A stretch of DNA of 64,000 nucleotides from Euryhalocaulis caribicus (GTDB taxonomy: Bacteria > Pseudomonadota > Alphaproteobacteria > Caulobacterales > Maricaulaceae): contig NZ_ASJA01000002.1 of assembly GCF_000412185.1 (NCBI RefSeq), positions 1 through 64,000 on the forward strand. Reading direction: 5' to 3'. Both the position numbers and the translations under genes were made by a program. The notes under the pieces are model-generated. The model did no database searches. It had not been told where the DNA came from and worked only from the letters and a program-made list of their open reading frames with translations. Of this stretch, positions 55,602 to 64,000 are shown in pieces; position 1 is the stretch's first letter; the number at the start of each line of letters is the position of its first letter.

Positions 55602-57299
55602 TTACGCCTTTCCGCTCTCGCCGTCCTCTTCGCCCGCGGACGGAGCGGGCATGGGCGTGTTCTGGTCGCCCAGCTTGTGATCGCCATCATCGCCCGGCCG
55701 CGCGCCATGGCGCTTGGCGATGGCGAACACCGTGCCGGAAAGCGCCAGAAGCGCGATCAGGTTGGGCGCGGCCATCATCCCGTTGCCGATGGAGGCGACC
55801 GTCCAGGCCAAATCGTTCGTCCATATGGCGCCGACAAACACGACGAGGCACCAGAAGACGCGATAGGGGAAGATCAGCTTCGTCCCTGTCATGAATTCCA
55901 GCGATCGTTCGCCGTAAAGCGCCCAGCCCAGGATCGTCGTGAAGGCGAACACGGTCAGGCCGATCACCACGATCCACTCACCCCCCGGCAGCGCCGCGCC
56001 GAAGGCTTGCGCCGTCACATCCGCCGCCGAAGCGATGCCCGAGAGCCAGGAATGATCGGTCTGGGCCACCACGGACGCATCCGTCGCCGCCGCCAGAGCG
56101 TCAGACGGAACTTCCACGCCCGCCGCCTGGCAGGCCTGAAGCGCGCCATAAACGGCGTCGCCGCCCTGCGCCACGCTCTGCGCGCGGTTCTCGACATCGG
56201 TCTGGGGCGCAGCGGCGAACAGCGCCGTGCGGCTCATGCCGTCGGGTATGGTCAGCGCACCTTGCGTCTCGCACTGGCCCAGCGCGGCCCGCGCCGGATT
56301 GTAGTTGAAATTGCCCGTGGCGGTCAGGATCACCAGCGCGGTCAGGGTGCAGACCACGATGGTGTCGATGAACGGGCTGAGCATCGCGATCGAGCCCTGA
56401 CGGTGCGGATTGCGCGTCTTGGCCGAAGCGTGCGCGATAGCCGCCGATCCCAGACCCGCCTCGTTCGAGAACGAGCCGCGATTGGCGCCTTCCCGGATCG
56501 CGGCGGCGAAGGCCGCGCCGAAGAAGCCGCCGACAGCCGCGGTGCCGGAGAAGGCGTCGGTGAAGATCGACAGGAAAGCGGCCGGAACATCGCCCGCATT
56601 CACCAGAAGCACGGCAACCGCGCCGACCACATAGGCGATGGCCATGAAGGGCACCAGGACCGAGGCGACACGGGCGATCGACTTCACGCCGCCCACAATC
56701 ACCGCGAACACCAGAACGGCCATGACGCCGCCGCAGATGATCGCCGGAACGCCCAGATTGGATTCCACCAGCGCGGCGACGGAGTTCGCCTGCACCAGAT
56801 TGCCCGTGCCGAATGCCGCCACAGCCGTGCAGATGGCGAACAGCCAGGCCAGCCACAGCCATTTTTTCGAGAGGCCGTTCTTGATATAGTACATCGGGCC
56901 GCCGACATGTTCGCCCCGGTCATCGACCTCGCGGTAGGTGACGGCCAGCACGGCTTCGGAATATTTCGTGGCCGAGCCGACAAGCGCCGTCATCCACATC
57001 CAGAAGACCGCCCCCGGACCGCCCAGCGTGATGGCGGTGGCGACGCCGGCGATATTGCCAGTGCCGATCGTGGCGGAAAGCGCGGTGAAGAGAGCGGCGA
57101 GCGGGGAGATTTCCCCATCGCCTTCATCTTCGGGCTTGGATTTCTTGAACATCATGCCCAAAGCCGCCGGAAGGCGGTAAATGGTCATGAATTTCAGGCC
57201 GATAGTCAGATAGAGACCGGTGCCGAACAGGAGCGCCACAAGAACGGGGCTCCACACCCAGCCATCGATCTGGGTGAGCACGGATTGCAGTGCTTGCAT
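55602..57299 (-). CDS. AGCS family alanine:sodium symporter with an internal insertion
   Basis: 565-residue AGCS symporter, about 76 residues longer than its neighbour. The core signatures are present (GTGNIAGVATAITLGGPGAV; FWMWMTALVGSATKYSEAVL; NEAGLGSAAIAHASAKT). The extra length lies mainly after residue 330, in a hydrophilic loop with two cysteines (LGQCETQGAL, LQACQAAGVEV), between two membrane spans, probably extracytoplasmic. The C-terminal tail is charged (HGARPGDDGDHKLGD). Substrate alanine or related; different from its neighbour by inference from divergence. Confidence 0.92.
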   Translation of the reverse strand: MQALQSVLTQIDGWVWSPVLVALLFGTGLYLTIGLKFMTIYRLPAALGMMFKKSKPEDEGDGEISPLAALFTALSATIGTGNIAGVATAITLGGPGAVFWMWMTALVGSATKYSEAVLAVTYREVDDRGEHVGGPMYYIKNGLSKKWLWLAWLFAICTAVAAFGTGNLVQANSVAALVESNLGVPAIICGGVMAVLVFAVIVGGVKSIARVASVLVPFMAIAYVVGAVAVLLVNAGDVPAAFLSIFTDAFSGTAAVGGFFGAAFAAAIREGANRGSFSNEAGLGSAAIAHASAKTRNPHRQGSIAMLSPFIDTIVVCTLTALVILTATGNFNYNPARAALGQCETQGALTIPDGMSRTALFAAAPQTDVENRAQSVAQGGDAVYGALQACQAAGVEVPSDALAAATDASVVAQTDHSWLSGIASAADVTAQAFGAALPGGEWIVVIGLTVFAFTTILGWALYGERSLEFMTGTKLIFPYRVFWCLVVFVGAIWTNDLAWTVASIGNGMMAAPNLIALLALSGTVFAIAKRHGARPGDDGDHKLGDQNTPMPAPSAGEEDGESGKA

Positions 57300-57379
57300 G
57301 ATTGTTTTTCAGCGTGTTGCGAATTGTTGCAGGCAATCTAGCCCGAGGCCCGGCGCGGCCTCAAGCGAAAGCCGGTCAT

Positions 57380-58675
57380 TTATCCGCCATAATCGGCCAG
57401 GACCTCGCCGGCCAGCCTGAGAGAGCCCGCGATGACGATGCGCGCCGCGCCGTGCCGCTCCAGCGCCTCGGAAAGCGCGGCGTCGAGCGAAGGCGCGATG
57501 GAGGCGCTGATTCCGGCCTCCGCCGCGGCCATGGCGATCAGGCCGGGATCGGCGCTGGCGGCCTCGTCTTTCAGCGGCACCGCGATCAGTTCGGTGGCCA
57601 GCCCGGCGAACGGCGCGGTGATGCCGTCCAGATCCTTGTTCGCCATGGCGCCCATGATCATGATCAGGTCCGACGGACTGCGCGTCTCCAGGTCTGCCAG
57701 AACGGCGGCAAGGCTCGCCGCGCCGCCCGGATTATGCGCCGCGTCCAGCCACAGTTCCGCATTGCCGGCGCGGGCGCGTTCGGCGAACCGGCCCTGTGTC
57801 AGGCGCTGCATGCGGGCGGGCCAGCGCGCGCCGGCCACACCGGCGGAGATAGCCTCCGCCCCGAGGCCCAGATGCAGCGCGAGGGCGACCGCCAGACCCG
57901 CATTCTGAACCTGATGCGAACCCAGCAATCCCGGCTGCGGCAGGTCCAGCACGCGTTCGCCGTCCTGATAGACCATGCCGCCGCGCTCGACATGCGCCAT
58001 GAAGTCCACGCCGGACTGGCGGAACGGCGCTTCAACCGCCTCCGCCGCGCGGGCCAGGGCGCCGCGCACGGTTTCGGTCTGGCCCGCGGAAAAGGCCGGG
58101 ACGCCGGATTTGAAAATACCGGCTTTCTCGCGGGCGATATCGGCCAGATCGCTGCCCAGGAATTCCCGGTGATCCAGTGAAATCGGCGTGATCGCCGTGG
58201 CGGCCGGGCGGTCCACCACATTGGTGGCGTCATATTTGCCGCCCAGCCCGGTCTCCAGAAGCAGGTAATCGGCCGGCGTCTCTGAGAACAGCAGGAAGGC
58301 GGCCGCCGTGGTCACCTCGAAAAAAGTGATGGCGCGGCCGTCATTGGCTTTCTCGACGCGGTCCAGCGCGTCCGCCAGCCGGGCGTCATCGACGGAGGCG
58401 CCGTTCAGCGCAATGCGTTCATTGAAGCGCACCAGATGAGGAGAGCTGTAGACGTGTGCGCTCCGGCCCGACGCCTCGATCATCGCTTTCAGGAAGGCTA
58501 GGGTCGACCCCTTGCCATTGGTCCCCGCGACATGGACGACAGGCGGCAGGCGCCGTTGCGGATGATCCAGCGCCGCCAGCAGGCGCTCTATCCGGTCCAG
58601 CGAAAGATCGATCTTTTTCGGGTGAAGGCGCGTCAGGCGCTCCAGCGCCGCATCCAGCGCCCCGGCCTCAGGAAT
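57380..58675 (-). CDS. folC: Folylpolyglutamate synthase / dihydrofolate synthase
   Basis: Adds glutamate to dihydropteroate and folates. The P-loop AGTNGKGST (codons about 50-58), [20 protein letters not shown] before it, [27 protein letters not shown] and the [10 protein letters not shown] segment identify it. No ATG, GTG or TTG occurs in frame between the upstream TGA TGA and the P-loop. Best candidates are ATT at 58675 (GGAG seven bases upstream, overlapping the accD stop) or CTG at 58657; an ATG at 58483 would lose the P-loop. Length 431 from ATT. Last gene of trpF-trpB-trpA-accD-folC. Confidence 0.85.
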   Translation of the reverse strand: MPEAGALDAALERLTRLHPKKIDLSLDRIERLLAALDHPQRRLPPVVHVAGTNGKGSTLAFLKAMIEASGRSAHVYSSPHLVRFNERIALNGASVDDARLADALDRVEKANDGRAITFFEVTTAAAFLLFSETPADYLLLETGLGGKYDATNVVDRPAATAITPISLDHREFLGSDLADIAREKAGIFKSGVPAFSAGQTETVRGALARAAEAVEAPFRQSGVDFMAHVERGGMVYQDGERVLDLPQPGLLGSHQVQNAGLAVALALHLGLGAEAISAGVAGARWPARMQRLTQGRFAERARAGNAELWLDAAHNPGGAASLAAVLADLETRSPSDLIMIMGAMANKDLDGITAPFAGLATELIAVPLKDEAASADPGLIAMAAAEAGISASIAPSLDAALSEALERHGAARIVIAGSLRLAGEVLADYGG

Positions 58676-59564
58676 TGACGGGCTCCGGCGCCGGCAGGCG
58701 CTTGCGGCGCGAGGGCGGCTTGGTCTTCATCAGGACAGACAGGACATCGGCCAGCTTCTCGGCCAGTTCGCGCCGGTCCACCACTGCGTCCACCATGCCC
58801 TTTTCGTGCAGATATTCGGCGCGCTGGAAGCCCTCGGGCAGTTTTTCGCGGATCGTCTGCTCGATGACGCGGGGGCCGGCGAAGCCGATCAGGGCGCCCG
58901 GCTCGGCGAAATGCACGTCGCCCAGCATGGCGTAGGACGCCGTGACCCCGCCTGTCGTCGGGTCTGTCAGAACCACGACATAGGGCAGGCCCGCCTCTTT
59001 CAGCATCTGGATGGCCAGGGTGGTGCGCGGCATCTGCATCAGGCTGAGCGCGCCTTCCTGCATCCGCGCCCCGCCCGCGGCGGCAAAGCAGATCAGCGGG
59101 GCCTCCCGCTCCACCGCTTCCTCGGCGGCCTTGATGAAGGCCTCGCCCACGGCCATGCCCATGGAGCCGCCCATGAAGGAGAAGTCCTGAACCACGGCCA
59201 CGGACTTGATCCCGCCGATCTTGCCCACGGCGATGCCGATTGCATCCTCGCGGCCGGTCTTGTTGCGGGCGTCCTTGATACGGTCGGTATATTTCTTGTC
59301 GTCGCGGAAGCGCAGGGGATCCTTGGGAACGGCCGGGATCTCGATCTCTTCAAAGCGCCCGTGATCGAACGTATAGGCGAAGCGGCTTACCGGGCCGATC
59401 CGCATGTGATGGCCGGACGGGGTGACATGGAGCGAATTTTCCAGGTCCTTGTGAAAGACCATCTCGCCCGATTTGGGATCTTTCACCCAGAGATTCTCCG
59501 GCGTGTCGCGCTTGGAGAAGATTTTCTTCACGCCGGGCGGGGTGAGTTTGTCCAGCCAGTTCAT
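58668..59564 (-). CDS. accD: Acetyl-CoA carboxylase carboxyltransferase beta subunit
   Basis: Transfers the carboxyl group from carboxybiotin to acetyl-CoA, first step of fatty-acid synthesis. The carboxyltransferase core is clear: [74 protein letters not shown]. The N-terminal zinc ribbon has lost all four cysteines: where E. coli has CDSC and CPKC there is KDPKSG and TPSG, though HHMRIG remains. Length 298. Overlaps the start of folC by eight bases; starts six bases after trpA. Confidence 0.95.
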   Translation of the reverse strand: MNWLDKLTPPGVKKIFSKRDTPENLWVKDPKSGEMVFHKDLENSLHVTPSGHHMRIGPVSRFAYTFDHGRFEEIEIPAVPKDPLRFRDDKKYTDRIKDARNKTGREDAIGIAVGKIGGIKSVAVVQDFSFMGGSMGMAVGEAFIKAAEEAVEREAPLICFAAAGGARMQEGALSLMQMPRTTLAIQMLKEAGLPYVVVLTDPTTGGVTASYAMLGDVHFAEPGALIGFAGPRVIEQTIREKLPEGFQRAEYLHEKGMVDAVVDRRELAEKLADVLSVLMKTKPPSRRKRLPAPEPVNS

Positions 59565-59570
59565 ATCGTT

Positions 59571-60377
59571 TCAGCTTTGCTCTGTTTCCCGGGCGGAGGC
59601 TACAGCCTGCGAGAGGCGTCGGGTCAAGTCCAGCGCTGCCTCCGGTCCGTCTTTGGCCAGCCGCTCCACGATGGCCGACCCGACGACCACCGCGTCGGCG
59701 CTGCGGGCGATTTCCGCCGCGGTTTCCGGCGTCTTCACGCCAAACCCGACCGCCACGGGAAGGCCGCTGGCCTCTTTCAGGCGCGACACCGCGGTTTCAA
59801 TCGCGCCGCGCTCGCCGCGTCCCGCGCCGGTCACGCCGGCAACCGAGACATAATAGACAAACCCCTTGGTGCCCTCGACGACCCTGGGGAGCCGCGCATC
59901 GTCGGTCGTGGGCGTCGCCAGCCGGATCAGGGAGAGGTCATGGCGGTCGAAGGCCGCGCGCAGTTCCTCGTCCTCTTCCGGCGGCAGATCGACCAGGATG
60001 ACGCCGTCCGCGCCCGCCGCCGCCATATCGGCGGCAAACTTCTCGAATCCGCGGATATAGGGCGGGTTGGCGTATCCCATCAGGATGACCGGCGTATCCG
60101 CATCGGCTTTCCGGAAATCGCGGACAAGGCCCAGAACGTCATCCAGCTTCGTGCCGTTTTGCAGCGACCGTTCGGCGGCGGACTGGATGGTCGGGCCGTC
60201 CGCCATCGGATCGGTGAAGGGAAAACCCAGCTCAATGACGTCCGCGCCCGCGCCGGGAAGCTTTTCCAGGAGGGCGGCTGTGGTCTTCAGGTCGGGATCG
60301 CCGGCCATGACGTACGGGATGAACCCGGCCCGGCCCTCTTTGGCGAGGGCGGCGAAACGTGTCTGGAGGCGGTTCAA
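59571..60377 (-). CDS. trpA: Tryptophan synthase alpha subunit
   Basis: Cleaves indole-3-glycerol phosphate to indole and G3P. Family motifs: the catalytic glutamate in [30 protein letters not shown] with the catalytic aspartate, and [12 protein letters not shown] start at TTG 60377 ([15 protein letters not shown]), which overlaps the trpB stop as TTGA, giving 268 residues, the normal length; the upstream extension of the open frame is trpB sequence in another frame. Translation is likely coupled to trpB. Confidence 0.94.
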   Translation of the reverse strand: MNRLQTRFAALAKEGRAGFIPYVMAGDPDLKTTAALLEKLPGAGADVIELGFPFTDPMADGPTIQSAAERSLQNGTKLDDVLGLVRDFRKADADTPVILMGYANPPYIRGFEKFAADMAAAGADGVILVDLPPEEDEELRAAFDRHDLSLIRLATPTTDDARLPRVVEGTKGFVYYVSVAGVTGAGRGERGAIETAVSRLKEASGLPVAVGFGVKTPETAAEIARSADAVVVGSAIVERLAKDGPEAALDLTRRLSQAVASARETEQS

Positions 60378-61585
60378 AGCTCCACCCCCAACGCATCGGC
60401 GACGGAGAAGACGTCCTTGTCGCCGCGGCCGCACATATTCATCAGCACGACGCCGTCCGGGCCCAGTTCCTTGCAAAGATCACGGGCGCGGGCCAGCGCG
60501 TGGGCGGGCTCCAGCGCCGGGATGATGCCTTCCTGACGGGCGCAGAGCTGGAACATCTCCAGCGCCTCCTGGTCGGTGGCGGAGACATATTCGGCGCGGC
60601 CCGCATCCTTCAGGAAGGCGTGCTCCGGCCCGATGCCCGGATAGTCGAGTCCGGCGGAAATGGAATGCGCGTCGGCGATCTGGCCGTCATCGTCCATCAG
60701 CAGATAGGTGCGGTTGCCGTGCAGGATGCCGGGCTTGCCGCCATTGAGGGAAGCTGCGTGGCGGTTGGTGTCCACGCCCTCGCCCGCCGCCTCGACGCCA
60801 ATCAGGCGCACGTCCTCGTCTTCGAGGAAGGGGTGGAACAGGCCCATGGCGTTGGAGCCGCCGCCGATACAGGCGACGCACGCATCGGGCAGGCGGCCCA
60901 GCCGGTCCTGCATCTGGGCGCGGGCCTCCTTGCCGATGACCGACTGGAAGTCGCGCACCATGGCCGGATAAGGGTGCGGTCCGGCGACCGTGCCGATCAC
61001 GTAGAATGTGTCGTCCACATTGGTGACCCAGTCGCGCAGCGCCTCGTTCATGGCGTCTTTCAGCGTCGCGGTGCCCGATTCCACGGCCCGGACCTCAGCG
61101 CCCAGCAGCTTCATGCGGAAGACATTGGGTTTCTGACGCTCGATATCGGTCTTGCCCATATAGACGATGCAGGGCAGGCCGAAGCGCGCCGCCACGGTGG
61201 CCGTCGCCACGCCGTGCTGACCCGCGCCGGTTTCCGCGATGATGCGTTTTTTGCCCATGCGCCGGGCCAGCAGCACCTGGCCGAGGCAATTATTGATCTT
61301 GTGCGCGCCGGTATGGTTCAGCTCGTCGCGCTTGAACCAGAGCTGCGCGCCGCCGAACTTTTCGGTCAGCCGCTCGGCAAAATAAAGCGGCGAGGGGCGG
61401 CCCACGAAGTCGCGCAGAAGCGCGTCAAATTCCTCGCGGAACGCGGGATCTTCCTTGGCGGCCTCATAGGCGCGCTCAAGCTCCAGCGTCAGCGGCATCA
61501 GCGTTTCGGCGACGAAACGGCCGCCATATTCGCCAAAGCGGCCGCGCGCGTCCGGCCATGCGGAATAGGTGTTGGGCGTGGTCAT
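60374..61585 (-). CDS. trpB: Tryptophan synthase beta subunit
   Basis: PLP enzyme joining indole and serine. The PLP lysine is in [13 protein letters not shown] near residue 90; [20 protein letters not shown] and the phosphate-binding [12 protein letters not shown] are present; [16 protein letters not shown] is also a signature. Length 403 is typical. Starts 11 bases after trpF. Confidence 0.97.
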   Translation of the reverse strand: MTTPNTYSAWPDARGRFGEYGGRFVAETLMPLTLELERAYEAAKEDPAFREEFDALLRDFVGRPSPLYFAERLTEKFGGAQLWFKRDELNHTGAHKINNCLGQVLLARRMGKKRIIAETGAGQHGVATATVAARFGLPCIVYMGKTDIERQKPNVFRMKLLGAEVRAVESGTATLKDAMNEALRDWVTNVDDTFYVIGTVAGPHPYPAMVRDFQSVIGKEARAQMQDRLGRLPDACVACIGGGSNAMGLFHPFLEDEDVRLIGVEAAGEGVDTNRHAASLNGGKPGILHGNRTYLLMDDDGQIADAHSISAGLDYPGIGPEHAFLKDAGRAEYVSATDQEALEMFQLCARQEGIIPALEPAHALARARDLCKELGPDGVVLMNMCGRGDKDVFSVADALGVEL

Positions 61586-61596
61586 AATGAGGCTAT

Positions 61597-62220
61597 CTAG
61601 CTTTCCTGCCGGGCCGCATCCACGAACCAGCGCATCAGATCGGCGTTTTTCACGCCCGGCGCGTCCTCAACCCCGCTGGAAACATCCACCGCCGGGGCGC
61701 CGGTGCGGGAAATCGCCTCGGCCACATTGTCGGGATTCAGTCCGCCCGCGAGGAACCACGGTTTGTCGACGCCGCTTGTGTCCAGCGCGTCCCAGTCAAA
61801 GGCGCGGCCATGCCCGCCGCGGCGCTCGCCCGGCTTCACCGGGGCATCGAACAGGAAGCCGTCAACGCTGGCATAGGCTTCGGCCGCCGCGGAGCCGCCG
61901 GTGAGAACCTTGATCACGGCCGTTCCGGTCAGGCGGCCCGCCTGTAGCGCGCGGGAGGGCGGTTCATCGCCGTGCAGCTGGATGGCGTCGAAAGCGTCCG
62001 CTGCCGCGATGGCGGTCAGGGCAGCGTCGTTCGGATTGACCAGCACGGCGACGGTTTTCAACCCCTCGTCACGCGCCTGCCGGGCCAGTTCCGCGCCGCG
62101 CTCCAGGCTGACGCGCCGCGGGCTTTCCGCCAGCAGGAAGCCGCAAAATTCCGCGCCGGCGCGCGCCGCGCCGCGCACGTCTTCCTCTCGCGTCAAACCG
62201 CATATCTTCACCCGGGCCAT
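61597..62220 (-). CDS. trpF: Phosphoribosylanthranilate isomerase
   Basis: Isomerises phosphoribosylanthranilate to CdRP in tryptophan synthesis. 207 residues of a TIM barrel: [12 protein letters not shown] with the catalytic cysteine, [39 protein letters not shown] and [15 protein letters not shown]. First gene of the trpF-trpB-trpA-accD-folC run. Confidence 0.96.
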   Translation of the reverse strand: MARVKICGLTREEDVRGAARAGAEFCGFLLAESPRRVSLERGAELARQARDEGLKTVAVLVNPNDAALTAIAAADAFDAIQLHGDEPPSRALQAGRLTGTAVIKVLTGGSAAAEAYASVDGFLFDAPVKPGERRGGHGRAFDWDALDTSGVDKPWFLAGGLNPDNVAEAISRTGAPAVDVSSGVEDAPGVKNADLMRWFVDAARQES

Positions 62221-62265
62221 GGGCGCTGACTTAAGGCCGCACGGCCCGGGTGGAAAGGGGCGGTA

Positions 62266-62688
62266 TTAGCCGCGCGCCTTCAGGGCGTCGCGGATTTCCT
62301 CCAGAAGCTCCTCCTGGCGCGGCTTCGCGGGGGGCTCTTCCGGCACGGTGTCGTCCTTCTTGCGCTGCATGGAATTCATGCCCTTGATCAGGAAGAACAG
62401 GGCCAGCGCCAGAATGACGAACGCGATGACGTTATTGATAAACAGGCCGTAATTGATCGTCGCCGCGCCCGCTTCCTGCGCCGCCGCCAGGGATTCGTAT
62501 TGGGCGCCGTCCAGCGGCACGAAGAGATTGGTGAAGTCCACGCCGCCCAGCAGCAGACCCAGCGGCGGCATGATGACATCGTTCACCAGCGATTTGACGA
62601 TGGTCGAGAACGCGCCGCCAAGAATGAAGCCGACCGCCAGGTCGACCACATTGCCGCGCATCGCGAATTCCTTGAACTCATTGAACAT
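62266..62688 (-). CDS. mscL: Large-conductance mechanosensitive channel
   Basis: Homopentameric tension-gated channel that vents solutes under hypo-osmotic shock. Start ATG 62688 ([20 protein letters not shown]) with GGAGGG ten bases upstream gives 140 residues, normal length. TM1 ([20 protein letters not shown]), the periplasmic loop and TM2 ([20 protein letters not shown]) are clear; a charged C-terminal helix follows ([13 protein letters not shown]). Confidence 0.96.
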   Translation of the reverse strand: MFNEFKEFAMRGNVVDLAVGFILGGAFSTIVKSLVNDVIMPPLGLLLGGVDFTNLFVPLDGAQYESLAAAQEAGAATINYGLFINNVIAFVILALALFFLIKGMNSMQRKKDDTVPEEPPAKPRQEELLEEIRDALKARG

Positions 62689-62826
62689 CTGTGTCGGACC
62701 CTCCGTTTCTTGATTGCGGAAGATGAGTTTAGCCCCCGCCGGGCCGGGGGAAAGCAGAAATAGGGGAACCCGCCGCGCCGCCCTCCCATTCCTCACCGGA
62801 TCACGCAGTCAGGACGGAGCCATCCA

Positions 62827-63318
62827 ATGCCGATGAATCTTAAGGGCGGATGCCGGTGCGGGGCGGTGGAATTCCGCCTCGATAGCCATACGCCGCACCC
62901 CTATCAGCGCTGTTATTGCCGGATCTGCCGCAAGACGGCGGGCGGGGGCGGCTATGCCATCAATATCATGGGACTGGCCGGCACGCTGGAGATCACCGGC
63001 GAGGATGCGATCTCCATCTATCGCGCGGAGATCGAGCGGGACGGCGCGTGCAAGACCAGTTCGGGCCGGCGGCATTTCTGTTCGAAATGCGCCAGCGCGC
63101 TATGGCTGAGCGATCCCAACTGGCCGGACCTGGTTCACCCCTTCGCCTCCGCCATGGACACGGACCTGCCGGTTCCGCCGGAGAGCGTTCACTTGATGCT
63201 GAAATACAAGGCGAGCTGGGTGACGCCGCAGCTCGGCGACAACGATCAGTGTTTTGAAATTTACCCGGACGAATCCATCGAGGACTGGCACAGAAGCCGC
63301 GGCCTCTGGGTGGATTAG
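62827..63318 (+). CDS. GFA family protein
   Basis: 163-residue zinc-binding protein of the glutathione-dependent formaldehyde-activating (GFA/CENP-V) fold. The cysteine pattern GGCRCGAVEF, RCYCRICRKTAG and HFCSKCASALW matches the two zinc sites. Family members bind S-hydroxymethyl-glutathione in some cases, but many have no proven substrate, so only the fold is claimed. Divergent from mscL. Confidence 0.9.
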   Translation: MPMNLKGGCRCGAVEFRLDSHTPHPYQRCYCRICRKTAGGGGYAINIMGLAGTLEITGEDAISIYRAEIERDGACKTSSGRRHFCSKCASALWLSDPNWPDLVHPFASAMDTDLPVPPESVHLMLKYKASWVTPQLGDNDQCFEIYPDESIEDWHRSRGLWVD

Positions 63319-63348
63319 GGTTCGGACGCCGGGGAAAAGGCCGGGCGG

Positions 63349-63639
63349 TTAGGCTTCGCGGGAGGCGTTGACGCGCTCGCGCAGCTCCTTGCCGGTCTTG
63401 AAGAACGGAACGTGTTTTTCCTTCACCGGCACGGATTCGCCGGTGCGGGGATTGCGGCCCACGCGGGCCGGGCGGTGACGCACGGAAAAGGCGCCGAAAC
63501 CGCGAAGCTCAACCCGTCCGCCCTCTTCAAGGGCGCTGGCGATCGTATCCAGAATGACATTGGCCGCCCGCTCCACATCGCGTTGCGGCAGATGCGGATG
63601 TTTCTCGGCGAGTTGCTCGACAAGCTCGGATTTGATCAT
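63349..63639 (-). CDS. ihfB: Integration host factor subunit beta
   Basis: A 96-residue HU/IHF-family DNA-bending protein. The C-terminal arm signature [20 protein letters not shown] and [20 protein letters not shown] mark it as the IHF beta subunit, and the N-terminal [20 protein letters not shown] is typical. Binds and sharply bends DNA at specific sites in recombination, replication and transcription. Confidence 0.95.
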   Translation of the reverse strand: MIKSELVEQLAEKHPHLPQRDVERAANVILDTIASALEEGGRVELRGFGAFSVRHRPARVGRNPRTGESVPVKEKHVPFFKTGKELRERVNASREA

Positions 63640-63757
63640 GCGGACCCAGCTCCGGGGTTGATCGAAAAAGCGGTAAAGCGCCCGGGAGCGCGCCCGCCGA
63701 TGTCGTTCCTAACATCGATGTTTGCGCTCCCGAGTCAATTGCTTTGCGAAATCGGGC

Positions 63758-64000
63758 TTACTTGCCGCCCGCTTTCACCTGGTCGCGAACTTCCGCAACC
63801 TTGGCGCTCTTGGTGATCTCGATGCCGTTTTCCTCGGCATACTCGACCAGTTGAGCCTTGGTCATGGAGTCGAAGTCAGGCGCATCGCCGTCGGCCTTCT
63901 TCTCTTCGACCTTTTTCTCGACCTTGGCGTCGGCTTCCTGGGATTTCGGCGGCGTGTCGCGGTCAGATTCGACTTTCGACTTGGCCTGCTGCTCGCGCAG
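63758..64000 (-). CDS. C-terminal end of a protein with a HeH/LEM-like domain (cut by the window)
   Basis: The last 80 codons of a gene entering from the right edge; TAA at 63758-63760. The visible part is a charged Lys/Glu/Asp linker (SQEADAKVEKKVEEKKADGD) and a C-terminal helix-extended loop-helix domain, MTKAQLVEYAEENGIEITKS then AKVAEVRDQV. HeH/LEM and Rho-N type domains have this pattern and bind DNA or RNA. The rest of the protein and so its identity cannot be seen. It reads toward ihfB on the same strand. Confidence 0.6.
   Translation of the reverse strand: MREQQAKSKVESDRDTPPKSQEADAKVEKKVEEKKADGDAPDFDSMTKAQLVEYAEENGIEITKSAKVAEVRDQVKAGGK

Noticed and set aside
55530-57341. A 603-codon open frame antisense to the second symporter
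   Set aside because: Arg/His/Gly-rich shadow; the minus strand encodes a full AGCS protein.

Overview
This 64 kb window is GC-rich chromosomal DNA from an alphaproteobacterium. The gene content and order fit a Caulobacterales/Parvularculales-type (Hyphomonadaceae- or Parvularculaceae-like) lineage: a 1,633-residue NAD-glutamate dehydrogenase, rpsT-dnaA-dnaN-recF-gyrB, ubiE-ubiB-coaBC-dut, trpF-trpB-trpA-accD-folC, and ihfB. The placement is an inference from protein families and gene order, not from a marker-gene search. No phage, insertion sequence, integrase or CRISPR array was found.

Layout. Positions 1-8.7 kb: purH, a small hydrolase, a VOC protein, the large glutamate dehydrogenase and an SDR oxidoreductase. 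8.7-9.1 kb: a 42-residue secreted or membrane peptide on the minus strand, followed by two hairpins with the same C-rich loop sequence, a candidate peptide-plus-sRNA transcript. 9.1-18.3 kb: AI-2E-type transporter, HerA-like ATPase, mutM, enoyl-CoA hydratase, rpsT and the replication genes dnaA, dnaN and recF. 18.3-31.0 kb: an accessory block inserted between recF and gyrB. It holds three RTX-type calcium-binding proteins (1730, 1504 and 554 residues) and one TIGR03032-type propeller protein. 31.1-36.3 kb: gyrB, a cluster of intergenic inverted repeats around a frameshifted GIY-YIG gene, and an RhlE-type RNA helicase. 36.5-41.8 kb: a ubiquinone/CoA/dUTPase operon and msrA. 42-53.9 kb: tRNA-Ser(GGA), a lipoprotein endonuclease-family protein, a dioxygenase, succinate-semialdehyde dehydrogenase, a Nudix hydrolase, a PiT phosphate transporter with an upstream Pho box, phhB, bioB, a DUF3445 protein and a secreted repeat protein. 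54-64 kb: two AGCS symporters, the trp-acc-fol operon, mscL, a GFA-family protein, ihfB and a truncated gene at the right edge.

The most interesting block is 18.3-31.0 kb. All three RTX proteins begin with RTX repeats at the very N-terminus, the reverse of the usual order, and all three end in the residues D-W-F. The two large ones each carry exactly two sets of seven FG-GAP repeats, which predicts two complete seven-bladed beta-propellers. All three genes have a similarly spaced candidate promoter (CTGGCC, 18 bp, TAACCT or TAAAAT) 36-42 bp before the start codon. This looks like a co-regulated set of exported calcium-binding surface or matrix proteins with a shared C-terminal signal. No type I secretion genes are present in the window.

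Other points worth checking: folC has no ATG, GTG or TTG in frame before its P-loop and may start at ATT or CTG; AccD has lost all four zinc-ribbon cysteines; DnaA has leucine at the position of the box VII arginine finger; a 25-residue membrane peptide lies at 48.9 kb; and the GIY-YIG gene has a one-base frameshift in its first codons.
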